Source: Parietaria judaica
Taxonomy: Eukaryota; Streptophyta; Magnoliopsida; Rosales; Urticaceae
Assembly (NCBI GenBank): GCA_954871525.1
Contig: OX940871.1
Span: forward strand, 15,468,532-15,532,531
Direction of reading: 5' to 3'
DNA length: 64,000 bases
The position numbers were made by a program, and so were the translations under genes. Shown one piece after another: positions 43,915 to 55,689 of the stretch; position 1 is the stretch's first letter; each line of letters starts with the position of its first letter. The notes below the pieces were generated by a model. It ran no database searches. It was not told the origin of the DNA and worked only from the letters and a program-made list of their open reading frames with translations.

Positions 43915-46900
43915 ATGAACGCCATCGAGCCCATGCCCGAGGCGCTTCGCAGCTCCGTGCGCTCTGGGTTTCGCCTCTTCGACTTCGCGCAGGTCGTCGA
44001 AGAGCTCGTTTTCAACAGCCTCGATGCCGGCGCTTCCATGGTCATTTCGCAAACCCTCATCGCATTTCTGTCTCTCGTAGTCATGGAACTTGTGAACTGG
44101 AGTAATCTTGATTTCTCGTCAATGTTGTTTCAGATATCGGTTTCTGTGGGAGTTAGGACCTGTTTCGTGAAGGTGGTGGATGATGGTCTGTACCGGTATC
44201 ACGACCCCGTTGATTTATTACATGTTTCTTCTTCGCGGCTTTTCACTTTCCTTTTTCGGAATTTCGCAGGATCGGGCATCACGCGCGACGGGTTGGATTT
44301 GCTGGGACAGAGATATGGTATAATCTGTGGTGAAGCAACAATGATTCTGTGTTATTGTCACGTTTCGACATCGAATTTTGAACATTTGGATGGAAATTTC
44401 TGGCAGCAACGTCAAAGTTCAACCATTTGGGTGATAGGGGTGCTGAAATTGGGACATTTGGCTTTCGTGGAGAATCGTTGGCTTCGATTTGCGATTTTTC
44501 GTTGTTGGATATCGTTACCAAAGTCGGTGGGAGGGCGAATGGATATCGCAAGGTCATGAAGGTAAGGGTAGTTTATGAATAATATGAAATTTGTATTAAG
44601 AATGTGTCGTTGAAAGGCGATTTCTCAGTGACTTTGTGGTATGTTTTTCGTAGGGAAGCAAATGCTTGTGTCTCGGAATATCTGACGATATGAAGGATGC
44701 GGGAACAACAGGTTAGATACAGTTCCTGGGATGAACAGTGGATTCAAAATTTATAGTAGATTTATTATATTGGTAGATAAACTCTAAATTGCATAAAGTT
44801 CTTGTTAATTATTTGAGTACTGAAAGGACCCGAGTACAAAACGAATGCCCTTTTCTTCTGGAGTAGATACAAAACTCTCCTAAGTGATGTTCAGAGACTT
44901 AGACTAGCTCAAACATAATCAAACTTAAGTGCTCTAGGCTTGTATATGGCAGCCATTAGCCTATAAACACCCAAAATGGGAAACTTCCTTATTAACCTCA
45001 TTACCCCTGGTCCTGCGCTTATACACGATCAAGGGCCTATAAGTTACTCATCATAAGATTGATTTCTTACAGTTGTTGTTCGTGATCTATTTTACAACCA
45101 ACCAGTTCGGAGGAACTACATGCAATCAAGGTGCCTCGCTATTTTGAATATCCTCTTTGACAGAACACGTTTTAATTATAATTACTCAGACTTGCAGTGA
45201 CTTTTACTGACTTGACATGCTTTGGTTTGTATGGTCTTTCTAAGCCCTAAGAAAGTCTTGCAATCAGTCAAGAAATGTGTGCTTCGAATTGCTCTTGTTC
45301 ACTCAAAAGTTTCGTTCAAAGTTGTTGACGTTGAAAGGTATCTTCTGTTCATGTTTGCAGTTTACCGTGGCTGTTCTGTGTTGTTTTCTCATTGACAATC
45401 ATTTATAATGTAGTGAGGACATTCTTCTTTCCACGCACGCTTCAACACCCATGTCACTTTTGGCTACGTGTTTTGGGTTGGATTCTTCGTCTTTTCATGA
45501 ACTAAACACCAGTGATGGGAAAATGAAGCTCTTTGGATATATTTCTGGCCCTTGTGATAAATTGATAACTAAGGTAGAAAATTATTTTGTGTTCATCGAA
45601 ATCCTATTAGAAAGAAATTCACCTTCTGCAGTAGTAATTTTTTTATATCTTATTACTCTTCATACTTTATTTGCAGGCCTTTCAATATGTTTGTATCCTT
45701 CCCACTCGAATCTTTATTTACATTTGAATTTTGAGGGTGAATTGTAATTTTGGCTCGAAACTTTTGTAGGACGCTCTTCTTTTTTAATCTGCTTTACCTT
45801 GACACTGACAGACATTAACTCCCGGTTTGTGAGCAAAGGGCCTATCCATAAGTTGGTTAATCGATTGTCCGCTAATTTTGAGTACTATGATCAAGTGAAA
45901 GCTTTTAATTGTGCCCACACCAGAAAGAGAAGTAGGCATCAAACATCCCCAGCCTTTATTTTGAACATAGCTTGTCATCGGTCCTTGTATGATTTAACAT
46001 TCGAACCATCAAAGACGTATGTGGAATTCAAGGTAAATATTTTCTTTGCTGCCTGATGACTCTACACTCTGAAATAAATGTCTTGTATCATTAGTATTAA
46101 ACTCAATTGACTGCAGTACCAACACGTTCACTATTTTTACTAGGATTGGGTGCCAGTTCTTGCACTCCTTGAAGAGGCCATTCAACATTTTTGGACGGAA
46201 AGCATATCTTACGGTGTCACTTCACACTATTCATCCTCATTCCCTTAAATATCTCCTTGTTTAACAATTTGGTGAAGACCTGCAAACTCGGTACTTACTT
46301 TTAAGGTTTTTTGCAGATGACGTAAAGGAGAAACGTCAAATGGCAAGTGGAGCCGAGAAGAGTCTGCCTACCAATGGTAATCATACCACTATATATATGT
46401 CTAACGTTTTCATCCATATCTATTAGTATTCATACTAGCTTCCAGCTGCTTTAGATGTTTAAAACTCATCAATTTGATATTGCATGATTGTTGCTTTGTG
46501 ATCTTTGTTGTGATTTAGATTTAGGTCATGAAAATTTTCAAGCCGGCTTCGTAATTGACGAAAGGAAGTGGAAAATCCAAAACCATCAGGCATCTTTGGA
46601 CCCTATTTGTTTTGATACGGATATTCTCAGTGACGAGGAAAATTGTTGGTCTCGAAGCAAGCTGGACATTACTCCAAGTCATCGCCTGGAGGAATATCCC
46701 GACTATTTCAATGAGCAAAAGAATGATTTGAATTACATTCATCAGATCAATCAAAACGAGGATCATTCCTCTTTCAAATCCATTCCTGGAGCATTTAAAA
46801 AATGCAAAAGCGGAACTTTCAGAGTTAATAACCAGTATTCTGATGATAATCCTTTTAGGATGCGGTGGGAAAGTGATTCCTTTGAAGGTAACTGTCGACA

Positions 46901-47844
46901 TTCAAGCGAGAAGGAACCATTTTTGAAGAGTTGCTCGTTGCAAGGAATCTTTGCAGAAGAGGGTTCTTTGTTTACTCATGGTGCTCGTGATCATCAAAAT
47001 GCTAGCTTCAACATCAAGGAAATGTTGACCGGATCTTCTGACAAATTAGATGTTCCTAATATTGACAACCATAACCTGAGTTTTCATGACTTGTCGGGGA
47101 CTTTCTCGCCATCTCCAATAGTTGCTAAAAAATCTAGCTCAGTTGCAGTATGGGACACTCCTCGTGGAGCTTTTCCAAACTCAATCACAAACTACGAGGA
47201 GCATTTTGATGGGAATGAGAGGCTGTCATCTGATTTGGCCGCGGAAGTGCTGGACTCGGAGTGGTGCTCTGTTTCCTCCGACCCTTTTTCTTGTGCCATA
47301 TTCTCTGAGATAGAACCTTATAGTAATAGAACAGTTAGTAGCAAACTGTTCATGGAGAGCGAGGAGAATTTCTTCAGATATGACTGTGACGTACTGGGAA
47401 CGAAATCCATCCAAGAAAACAGTACCTCAAGCTCTTTAAAGGGTGGTTTAGGCAATGATTCAGACATAATAATTGATGAGGCAGAGTGGTTAAGTTTTAA
47501 TTCGCATTTCAAAACCCAGAGAGGTGGTGCAAAAGACAAAAGAGAGAGTATTGTATCGACAAAGGAAAGTGAAAGTAGATTTCAGATTGTCAAAGGACGA
47601 TCAAGAAGCCACTCTGCTCCACCAATTTATAGAAGCAAGAGGAGATTCCTTTCTTTGAATTGTCATTCTACAACAGAGCCGGTTAAAGACCCTGTTTGTT
47701 CAGGTAGTTTTCAGGTCAATTTCCTCTTTAGGCTTTTGTTCAGAGGCATGGCTGGCTAATACACGATTAATATGCAGCACCGGGTGAACACGTGGAGTCA
47801 ATCTCTGTACAAAATTCACTGTCTGATACCAGGTACCATTATTT

Positions 47845-47883
<39 letters not shown>

Positions 47884-50606
47884 TTTTTCGTACGTCTATT
47901 TAATGCAGAAATATGTATATCTGACAACGTTGGCCATTGTGTTGGTGCTATACAGGAACAATTTGAAGAATGCACAGGATTATGAGGAAGCTGAAAAACA
48001 TATTGGGAAATGTGAGAGGTCTAAACAGTCAAAGAGTATGATCCATGATGCTGCACCAATTAACGGTACGTAGAAAGCCTCTTGAGTCTCTGATCAGTAT
48101 TGGCATATACGAATAGTATTTGAAATTTAATCAACCTGGAGATTCATTTCTCTTAATTATGTGTAAAGTTAAATTTCATGTTTATAAGAGGGTAAAATAA
48201 AGGTGCTTGGTAACATTCAAAAAAGAAAAAAGAAAAAAAAAAAAAAAACTAGAAAATCATCATTTAGATCTGGCTTACGAGCTCTTCTAATTATTTGTTG
48301 TTCTCGGCATGGTCATTCTGGGTGTGCTAACAAGTTTTTCACTTCTTAACTCCTTTGTCAATTCCCAGAATGTCCCTCCAAAGAAGTTCAAGATTCCCCA
48401 AGTAGTCGGAGTAAATGGAGGAACCGCTGCTCGCAAGCTCCCGTATTACTTATTTACATTACTTATCTTGAGTTGTGTAAGATTAATACATAGATACCTT
48501 TTCTTCCGTAGTCGATTAGTAATTAGAATTCATTTTGTATGCAGAAAATGAATAAGGTGCATGAAGTCCATGGCGAGAATAATATACTCGACATATCTTG
48601 TGGACTCTTACACCTTGCCGGTGACTCGTTAGTCCCTGAATCTCCCAGCAAATCCTGCCTTGAGAATGCCATTGTTCTCCATCAAGTGGATAAGAAGTTT
48701 ATTCCCATTGTTGCGGGCAGAATTCTTGCTCTTGTTGACCAGGTTAGTTTCGGGGCTCACTAGCTCAAGACTAATTTGCTTATTCACCGTACTTAAATAT
48801 CTCCTAAGAAACATGAAGCGGTCAGTCAATGGAAGACCGGTTGAGAAGAAAATTGATTTTGTATAAAAATTATGTTTTTATGAGAAGTGTCGATTACCGA
48901 ATATTACAAGTAAATTACGTAACATTCAGTCGTAAATGGCTGTTTCTATTCTGGATATTCCATTAGCAATTAATCTAGTATGCCGTATGTCATTATTTGT
49001 TAATTATTCAGTTCTAGCTTATTAGATTAGTTGTTTAATTCTATATTTACTTCTGATTAACTCTTGCAGCGATTGCTTTCTATAAGAGATTAGCTAGTAA
49101 AGTTGAATAATATTCAAGGAAATAAACTTATTATTGCTTCCAATAAGAAGTCTATGAGTACGTAAGAATATTGACTTTGGCAATGTCGGTGACTCCAGCA
49201 TGCTGCAGATGAAAGGATCCGATTAGAGGAGCTTCGTAAGAAGGTTTGACTTTTTTTTTTTACATTTGAAGCTTTAGCAAAGCATATGCAGGGGTAAATC
49301 TGACATTGTCGTTGAATGCAAAGGTTTTGTCAGGAGAAGAAGGCAGGAAGATTACTTATCTGGAAGCAGAGCAAGAATTGGTATGAACTCTATGTATTTG
49401 AAGCTTTTGTAAAGCATGCAGAATCGGTATTGATATTCTTGCTTTTCAACGTCAGACTATGCCAGAGCTTCAGTATCAGCTACTGCATAATTACGCCGAA
49501 GAAATTAAAGAATGGGGTTGGATATGCAACGTTCATGCGGAGGATTTAAGGTCCTTCAAAAGGTATTTTTATCTCTGCACAAAAAATAATATATATATAA
49601 TTATATATATAAATTATGTATGTTAGTAAAATACCCGACTAGAATCTTGCATCAAAGTCAACCAACGATCTCTTTTTCAGGAACTTAAATCTTCTCCACT
49701 GGCAACCAACACGCCTTTCACTTACGGCGGTGAAAGTCTTCTTCCTTCTAGTTTTTCCTCATTATACTACTTGACATCGGTGATTAACTAAATCTGCATC
49801 TCGAGAATTGATCGGTTGTGTAAATCATTGTTCTTCAGGTACCTTGCATCTTGGGTGTCAGTTTAACTGGTGTGGATCTTATGGAATATCTTCAGCAGGT
49901 AATTATATATTTTGTAAGATCTATTCTATTTTTACCTCTTTTTCACGCAGCATCAATATTTTGTCCACTCTCTAGCTTTCTGATACAGATGGCTCTTCAA
50001 CAATTCCGCCCTCTGTTCTTCGCATTCTGAATTCAAAAGCATGCAGAGGTACACGCACATCTTATTTTTCTGTGTAAATTGAATTCACGCCGGTATTCGG
50101 GCCAATGAATTTTTCTTAAATCTCTCCCATGTTGTTATGGTGGAGGTGCAATCATGTTTGGGGACTCGTTGCTACCTTCAGAATGCTCGCTTCTCATTTC
50201 GGAGCTAAAGCAGACATTACTTTGCTTCCAGGTAAGTTTGTTGAATTTATCGTATGTATTTTTCTAGGTCGTTATTCACGGTAATTTTTATCTGATTTTA
50301 GTTAGTTAAAGCTGACAATTCCTAAATAATAGGGATTATCCACCCTTCGAACTCTGTTCTCAGAACCGTTATCACATATTGAAGACTTAATACTTACGAA
50401 TTTGTGGATTAAACATGTGTGTGTTGTGGCAGTGTGCTCATGGACGACCGACCACTGTCCCACTGGTCAACCTGGCGGCGCTGACCAACCACATTGGGAC
50501 GATGACCCGGCTCAACAGTGACTCGAGTCAGCTGTGGCATGGCTTACGCCAACGGGAAATCTCTTTAGGACGTGCAGAGCGACGGTTAAACCTGACTGTA
50601 AGCTGA
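43915..50606 (+). CDS. MLH3: DNA mismatch repair protein MLH3, 25 coding exons
   Basis: MLH3 pairs with MLH1 as MutL-gamma, a nuclear endonuclease for meiotic crossover resolution and some mismatch repair. Exons: 43915-44040, 44134-44185, 44270-44317, 44407-44561, 44654-44711, 45073-45130, 45245-45337, 45414-45573, 45677-45692, 45812-46032, 46144-46213, 46317-46376, 46519-47703, 47778-47832, 47956-48065, 48369-48442, 48545-48742, 49199-49243, 49324-49380, 49456-49562, 49681-49729, 49839-49898, 49976-50048, 50146-50231, 50433-50606. All introns are GT-AG; the sum is 3,390 nt (1,129 aa and stop), near the usual plant length. The GHKL ATPase motifs EELVFNSLDAGA, DDGSGI and GFRGESLASI are present. 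The endonuclease motif DQHAADERIRLE is split across exons 17-18, and ACRGAIMFGDSL and CAHGRP lie near the end. Exon 13 is the variable linker. No defect seen. Confidence 0.96.
47850..47880. repeat. TA microsatellite in an MLH3 intron
   Basis: A run of about 14 TA units lies between exons 14 and 15, far enough from the splice sites not to affect them obviously. Confidence 0.9.
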
Positions 50607-51886
50607 GAAAGCAACATTTTGTACCGAGTCACTTACCACTAAGAAGAAAATCACAACCATTTCTTTTGCTGATTTCGTGTAAAAACTGTTTCTTTGGCCA
50701 CTACTACTATACCAAAACAATAGATGTTCATAGATGGAACATTTTGTAAATATACAAGTACACATGTACATAACCTTTGGATTATAAGCTGACTTTTAAA
50801 GATGTTTAGTAAAGAAGAAGAAAAAAATCAATCGATTTGGTCTATTTGTTGCGTTTTTTATGCGGATATAGTCCCTCTATTATAATTTTAGTGCAAACTA
50901 GCCTTGACACGGTGTCGCTTTTGTCGCACACCAGACTTGTTTTGCACCAAAATCATAATCGAAGAACCATTTTTTCGCATCAGAAGTGTAACAGGGACCA
51001 AATCTGAACAATTTTCTTCTCAGATGAACCATTTATGCGACTAGATAGTGTATTAGAATGGCGCCAATAAATAATGTTTTTTATATATATATATATATAA
51101 TGTAATTATTTCTGTTTTAGACATTAACACACTGTTTCAAATTTCTATAGCCATCATATAGTTGTTTCAAAATCATGCTAAAGATTTCATTTCTATAGCC
51201 ATCATAAATTTGTTACTACACTGTTTCAAATTTTAATTATAGTGAGACAGATTCCGTCTTTCCGTTTTCATAAACGGTAAAAATAAGACTGATGCAAGTG
51301 GTACTCGACAATACTAGCGGTTCAGCCTTCCATTACGAGTTGCTTGTAATCCGATTTATTTACTCTTTGTTTTTTCTCAATCTTTGTATTTTCCGTATTT
51401 ATCTTCCTCCAGTATTATTTTGTGTGTTTCATGTGTTATTTGTATTGCATGTTAATGTTATTAAATTTGATATAAATATGATACATATATGGGTTTTATC
51501 GTTGTGTATAATATATGTATATGTTAACTGATATTTGAGTCTGATATATCAGTAATTTATATTGATAAATGAATTAAATTTTTCCACTTTTTAACATTAT
51601 CGGTAATTAGATATTTTTGAGTTAACCATAGAAAATGAAAGAAACGAACCACCAGTAAAATGTACCAAAGTTTTTATATACAATACAACCACAATGCTTA
51701 TTATCGCAAATGTGGCAATCAGACTAAATTTGGAAAAAAACCGAACACAGAAATCGGCAAAAACGCTTCGAATTTACCAAAATGATTTTCTTGTTGAATC
51801 TTGTGATTGCTCAGGGTTAATACATCAAAGAACCAAATAACAACTGATTCTAACGTTGATATAACAGAGTTACCAAATTCTATTAT
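50607..51886. other. Intergenic region between MLH3 and PIGH
   Basis: The two genes end toward each other here, so it holds both 3' untranslated regions. An imperfect duplication of TTTCTATAGCCATCATA (about 51143 and 51190) is visible. No further gene seen. Confidence 0.6.
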
Positions 51887-53906
51887 TCAGAGCTCAGAAT
51901 CTTGTGAGGATTCTCCTAAGCATCTTTCCTTCTCACTGCCTGTGGCCGCACACAACGCTTCCCAGATGGGCACCAACGTTTTCACCGGTGGCCGTAATAC
52001 CTGAAAAAGCAATTGCGAATTCCATAAATGAATCATATATATTTCCCTCAGAAGAAGCAAGCTCTTCCATGGAGAAATTTCCGCTTCGTGATAGTCAGTG
52101 GTCGTACATCTCGAAACAGTTGATCAACTAAATTATATCGTATTTGAAAGCTATTGTCGATTTTTTGGCTTCTTCGCTCGTGAATAAACAGAGCCTCCAT
52201 AGAAGGTAAGCCGATAATATGGCCGCTCATGAATCAAGCAAATGGACCTTTACTTTCAGTTTTACTGGTTTTTACTTTTTACCATCATTGTATGCGAGAG
52301 AGACTATTCTAATTAAGGCTAGTTAATAAATCCAATGTATATCTTCCTGAAAAGAAGAAGAAAAAAAAAAAACGGAGTCTCGATGAAAGATTATGTAAGC
52401 AAGTAAAGAACTTAATCAATCATACTTCTGTAGAGAATTTAACACTTCTTAATACTTGATAGTCACACATCTCGAAACAGTTAACAAATCGACCTAAATC
52501 ACCCTTAAAAATTAATGTCAGTTCAGCATCTTAACGAAGAAAGATTATAGCCCCGTAAATAGAAAATTATAAACAAGCAAATTTATTAATCGTACTTCTA
52601 GATAATTTTACATTTATTGATAAATAATCGCACATTACATTTTCAACTTGTTTACGAAACAGTGAATAAATTTAGCTTAACTAGATCAACTTAGAAACCG
52701 GCATCAATTCAGCTTCTTTACACACAAGTAAAAAGAAAAGAGGCTCCATATATGGAAGATTATAAGCAAGCAAAGCACTTAATCAATCATACTTCTTTTT
52801 ATAAAAATCCTGCTCAAGTTGACAAAATCACCTTAAAAACTGGTGTCAATTCGGCTTCTTCACGCATGAGTAAACAGAGGCTCCAGTAACATGTGACCGG
52901 GGTCAGCCGTTCCACCAGAAGTGGTTTTAATATCTTGTCAACCGGAACGAAGCGTCGAACTACTTTTCCACTACAAGGAAAATGACAAGTTCTGGGACTC
53001 TGAGCAATTACATAGTGATGAATATTAGACATCAGCATATCATCTGTTAGGATCACCGTTAAGAGTTTGTTTTAACAGACCAGACGTGTGCGAAAGATAA
53101 CCAAAGACACGGAGAATATACCCGACATAGTGAGTTTGAAGCTGAATTCCAAAAGCCGGCATAACCAAAATAGACTCTGCAACATTGGGAAACCGAAGAA
53201 GTCAGGAAACAAGAACAAGAAGTCTGTGTAGAAAGCTATGAAACGTATTTTTCAACAGATAATTCGGATTATCTTAGGATGTTTCTCCTATAGATAAAAA
53301 TATTACAGGTGGAAGATTTACAAGAGTAAAAGTGGAAATTATTCTCCGAAGCTGATACGTTTTGAATAAACGTATTAGAGGAAGGAAAAAAAAACGTGCC
53401 ATTGCAACCTAAGCGAGATGGGCGCATGGAATTAAGTTAAACTAACACATATGAAAAATGACTAATTAATGGTAGCGAATTCCGAGCATAACCAGTAACC
53501 ACCCATATTAAGTACTGAATTTGTATTGTTCTGTAAAAACTAGTCGAATATTTGAATAGTCTGTTTACCTTTCTTAACAGTTCTCATAAGCGACTTCCGT
53601 ATGATTCCACCCGCAAGAATTAAGCAACATAACATAACCATGGTTGAATTTCCCTGTCATCACCTTTAATTAATATCCAAAATGGTGTACGAGAAAGAAC
53701 AGATTGTTTCGTTAACAGAGACGTAAATGGTTTCGAACCTGCGGAAGAAAAAGATAGAGAAAGGAGATTCCGAGAATAACGAAACAAGCAAGAAGCGGAT
53801 TTAATCCAACCCCGCCACTGTTTATTTCCACCGAATGAGTGCTGTAAGACTCAACTGCATCGGCTTTCGTCGGCAATCTCGAGTATTTAAACCTTGAATT
53901 CAGCAT
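51887..53906 (-). CDS. PIGH: GPI-GlcNAc transferase subunit PIG-H, five coding exons
   Basis: PIG-H is a subunit of the ER enzyme complex that transfers N-acetylglucosamine to phosphatidylinositol, the first step of GPI-anchor synthesis. Exons on the minus strand are 53906-53739, 53593-53569, 53176-53122, 52970-52832 and 52000-51887, all with GT-AG borders. They sum to 501 nt, 166 aa and stop. Residues 38-54 form the hydrophobic ER segment (LLACFVILGISFLYLFL). The PIG-H domain follows: ESILVMPAFGIQLQTHY, GKVVRRFVPVDKIL, VTCYWSLCLL and LRPPVKTLVPIWEALC. The start codon is the first ATG after the 3' splice site at 53913. The second exon (25 nt) is the least certain, but it alone restores the frame. 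A 5' untranslated exon ends at 54211. The length is slightly short for the family. Confidence 0.85.
52040..52831. repeat. Degenerate tandem repeats in the last PIGH intron, partly exon-derived
   Basis: Three to four diverged blocks of roughly 130-190 bp share GCAAGCAAA, CTTAATCAATCATACTTC, ATCTCGAAACAGTT and AGGCTCCAT words. One part of the unit (for example at 52711-52750 and 52167-52205) matches the end of the neighbouring exon at 52850-52890, which encodes YWSLCLLMREEAE. The intron thus contains decayed copies of an exon end plus following intron. Confidence 0.65.
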
Positions 53907-53913
53907 AATGTCC

Positions 53914-54319
53914 CTGAAAATGGAAGAACAAAACTTATAGTAGAAGCTCAAAGAATACAAGTATTTTAGTTCAGATCTTGAGCAACATTCGACAGTCAAA
54001 CATGAAACGAAAGAAATAAATGTAAATTATCCAAAATATTTACGGATTATATAATCGAAGATTTGAACATTCAAAACCCAAAAATATAAATTCTACGAAT
54101 TCAGTAATGCGTCGATGAGAATCGACGAAGCGAGGCAAGCAAATGAGATAATCCAAACGTGGAAATGCTAAATGGAAGGAGACCAAATTGAAGGTGATTG
54201 AAAAACGAACCTGAAGCAGAGAGAGGAGGCCGACGGAGACTCGAAGGCGCCGAACGACGGAGGAGAGCGGTGGCGAACTGTCGAAGCTTTCAAGTGGCTC
54301 TGTTCTGTTATGTGTTGCA
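53914..54319 (-). promoter_or_regulatory. PIGH first intron, 5' untranslated exon and promoter side
   Basis: The intron runs from 54210 down to 53914. The untranslated exon begins somewhere above 54211 with a pyrimidine-rich CCTCTCTCTGCTTCAG end. The MITE at 54320 stands only about 110 bp upstream of that splice donor, so it lies in the leader or core promoter. Confidence 0.55.
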
Positions 54320-54899
54320 ATGGGTTGGGTTGGGCCGCCCCGATGCTTTTTATGGACCCGACCCGATCACTTCGGGTTCCTAAAAAATATTCCGATCCGA
54401 CCCAAAATTTTTTAGTGCCCAAACCAAACCGACCCGATAAAAATCCAAAAATCGGGTTGGGTTGGTTTGGGTCGCCATGGCCCGATTAATTAAAATTTAA
54501 TACTATATAACAAAAAATAATATGAAAAAAATACATCAATGTAACTCAAAATTCAAGTAAAAATACCCCAAACAAATTTAATCAAACAACCATACACTAA
54601 ACAATGTAAAACATGAAAATGAGAGATTGAATGGTCTTAAATTGTAAATAAAATTGAGAATGAAAAATTTTAAAAGACTAAAGATTACACTACTTGAATA
54701 AAAATTAATATGAAATATATATTTATTAAATTGGTCGGGTCGAAGACCCCGACCCGACCCAAGGTTTTGGACCCGACCCCGACCCGAATAATAGTCGGTC
54801 CGGCCCGATCCGACTCAATTTTGAGCGGATTAGATTGGGGTCGGGTCTCGAACGGATTGGGTTGGACCATCGGATTGGGTCTAAAATGCTCACCCCTAC
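54320..54899. mobile_element. hAT-type MITE (copy 2) at the PIGH 5' end
   Basis: It closely parallels 42525-43178: GGGTTGGGTTGGGC, ACTTTTTATGGACCCGAC-type text, an ATTAATTAAAATTTAAT stretch and the ending GCTCACCCCTA. The left terminal bases of the family are missing, so it is truncated there. It has only one copy of the 75-bp segment that is duplicated in copy 1. Confidence 0.85.
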
Positions 54900-55689
54900 A
54901 ATGGAGTACTAAATAAAACCTGAGGGTATGAAATTAAATAAAAATTTAAATAAGGTTATTCTTGCAACAACAAAAAATCATAATGAAATCATGTTCTTGT
55001 TCCGATTTGAAAAAGTCCGTCTTTTTTTCTAAATCGGGAACCAAAACTTGAACAAGCTAAGGGTCTCTTTGGTTAGCTTTTTAAAAACTTGATTTTACGT
55101 TTTGGTCTCAAAAAGGGTAAATTGGTCTGATAATTCAAGTTTGGTTAAGTTTTTTAAACGGGACATAATGCCCGATACTAAATACCGACTTCAAAATACA
55201 AAGCCTAAAAATATATGAGTTCTATACAAACACAAAAAAAATATCTAAGAAGTAAGTAATGCATCGATGAGAATCGACGAAGCGAGCCAAACAAATGAGA
55301 TAATCCTGGAAATGGTCAATGGAAAGCTTGAACACGATAAAGATGGAAACAAGTATTCGATGCCGATCGAAGAAGAGAAAATAGCTAACCAAAATAAAGG
55401 CAAACGACAATCGAAGAAGATGTGCAAGTTATTGTGAAAAAAAGGTGGGTTTGACATTTGCTCTGGGAGACGCAGTCGGGTGGATACTGACAAGGATTTC
55501 CCGGCCCAAACTCGTCATCGTCACGTGTTCCTCTGGTAACCGATATGATCATCTGGTCTGTTTCGATTTTAATAATAAAATTTTATAGATCAATTGAAAA
55601 GATAGTAGGAATTTGGAGAGAAGCAAAAAAGTAATCAAAGGTTGAAAAAAGAAGAAGAAAATATTAAGTCTATGTCACCATTTAAAATA
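54900..55689. other. Spacer with a duplicated piece of the PIGH first intron
   Basis: About 100 bp at 55200-55330 repeat 54075-54180, sharing GATGAGAATCGACGAAGCGAG and CAAATGAGATAATCC. No gene is supported in the rest. Confidence 0.6.

Noticed and set aside
43858..44559. Single 233-residue plus-strand frame starting at 43858
   Set aside because: It reads through MLH3 exons and introns 1-4; the start codon at 43915 with spliced exons gives the conserved protein.
46488..47759. 423-residue frame as a separate gene
   Set aside because: It is MLH3 exon 13 (46519-47703) extended into both neighbouring introns.
54168..54422. 84-residue minus-strand frame at the PIGH 5' end
   Set aside because: It joins MITE sequence with the PIGH untranslated exon; no conservation expected.
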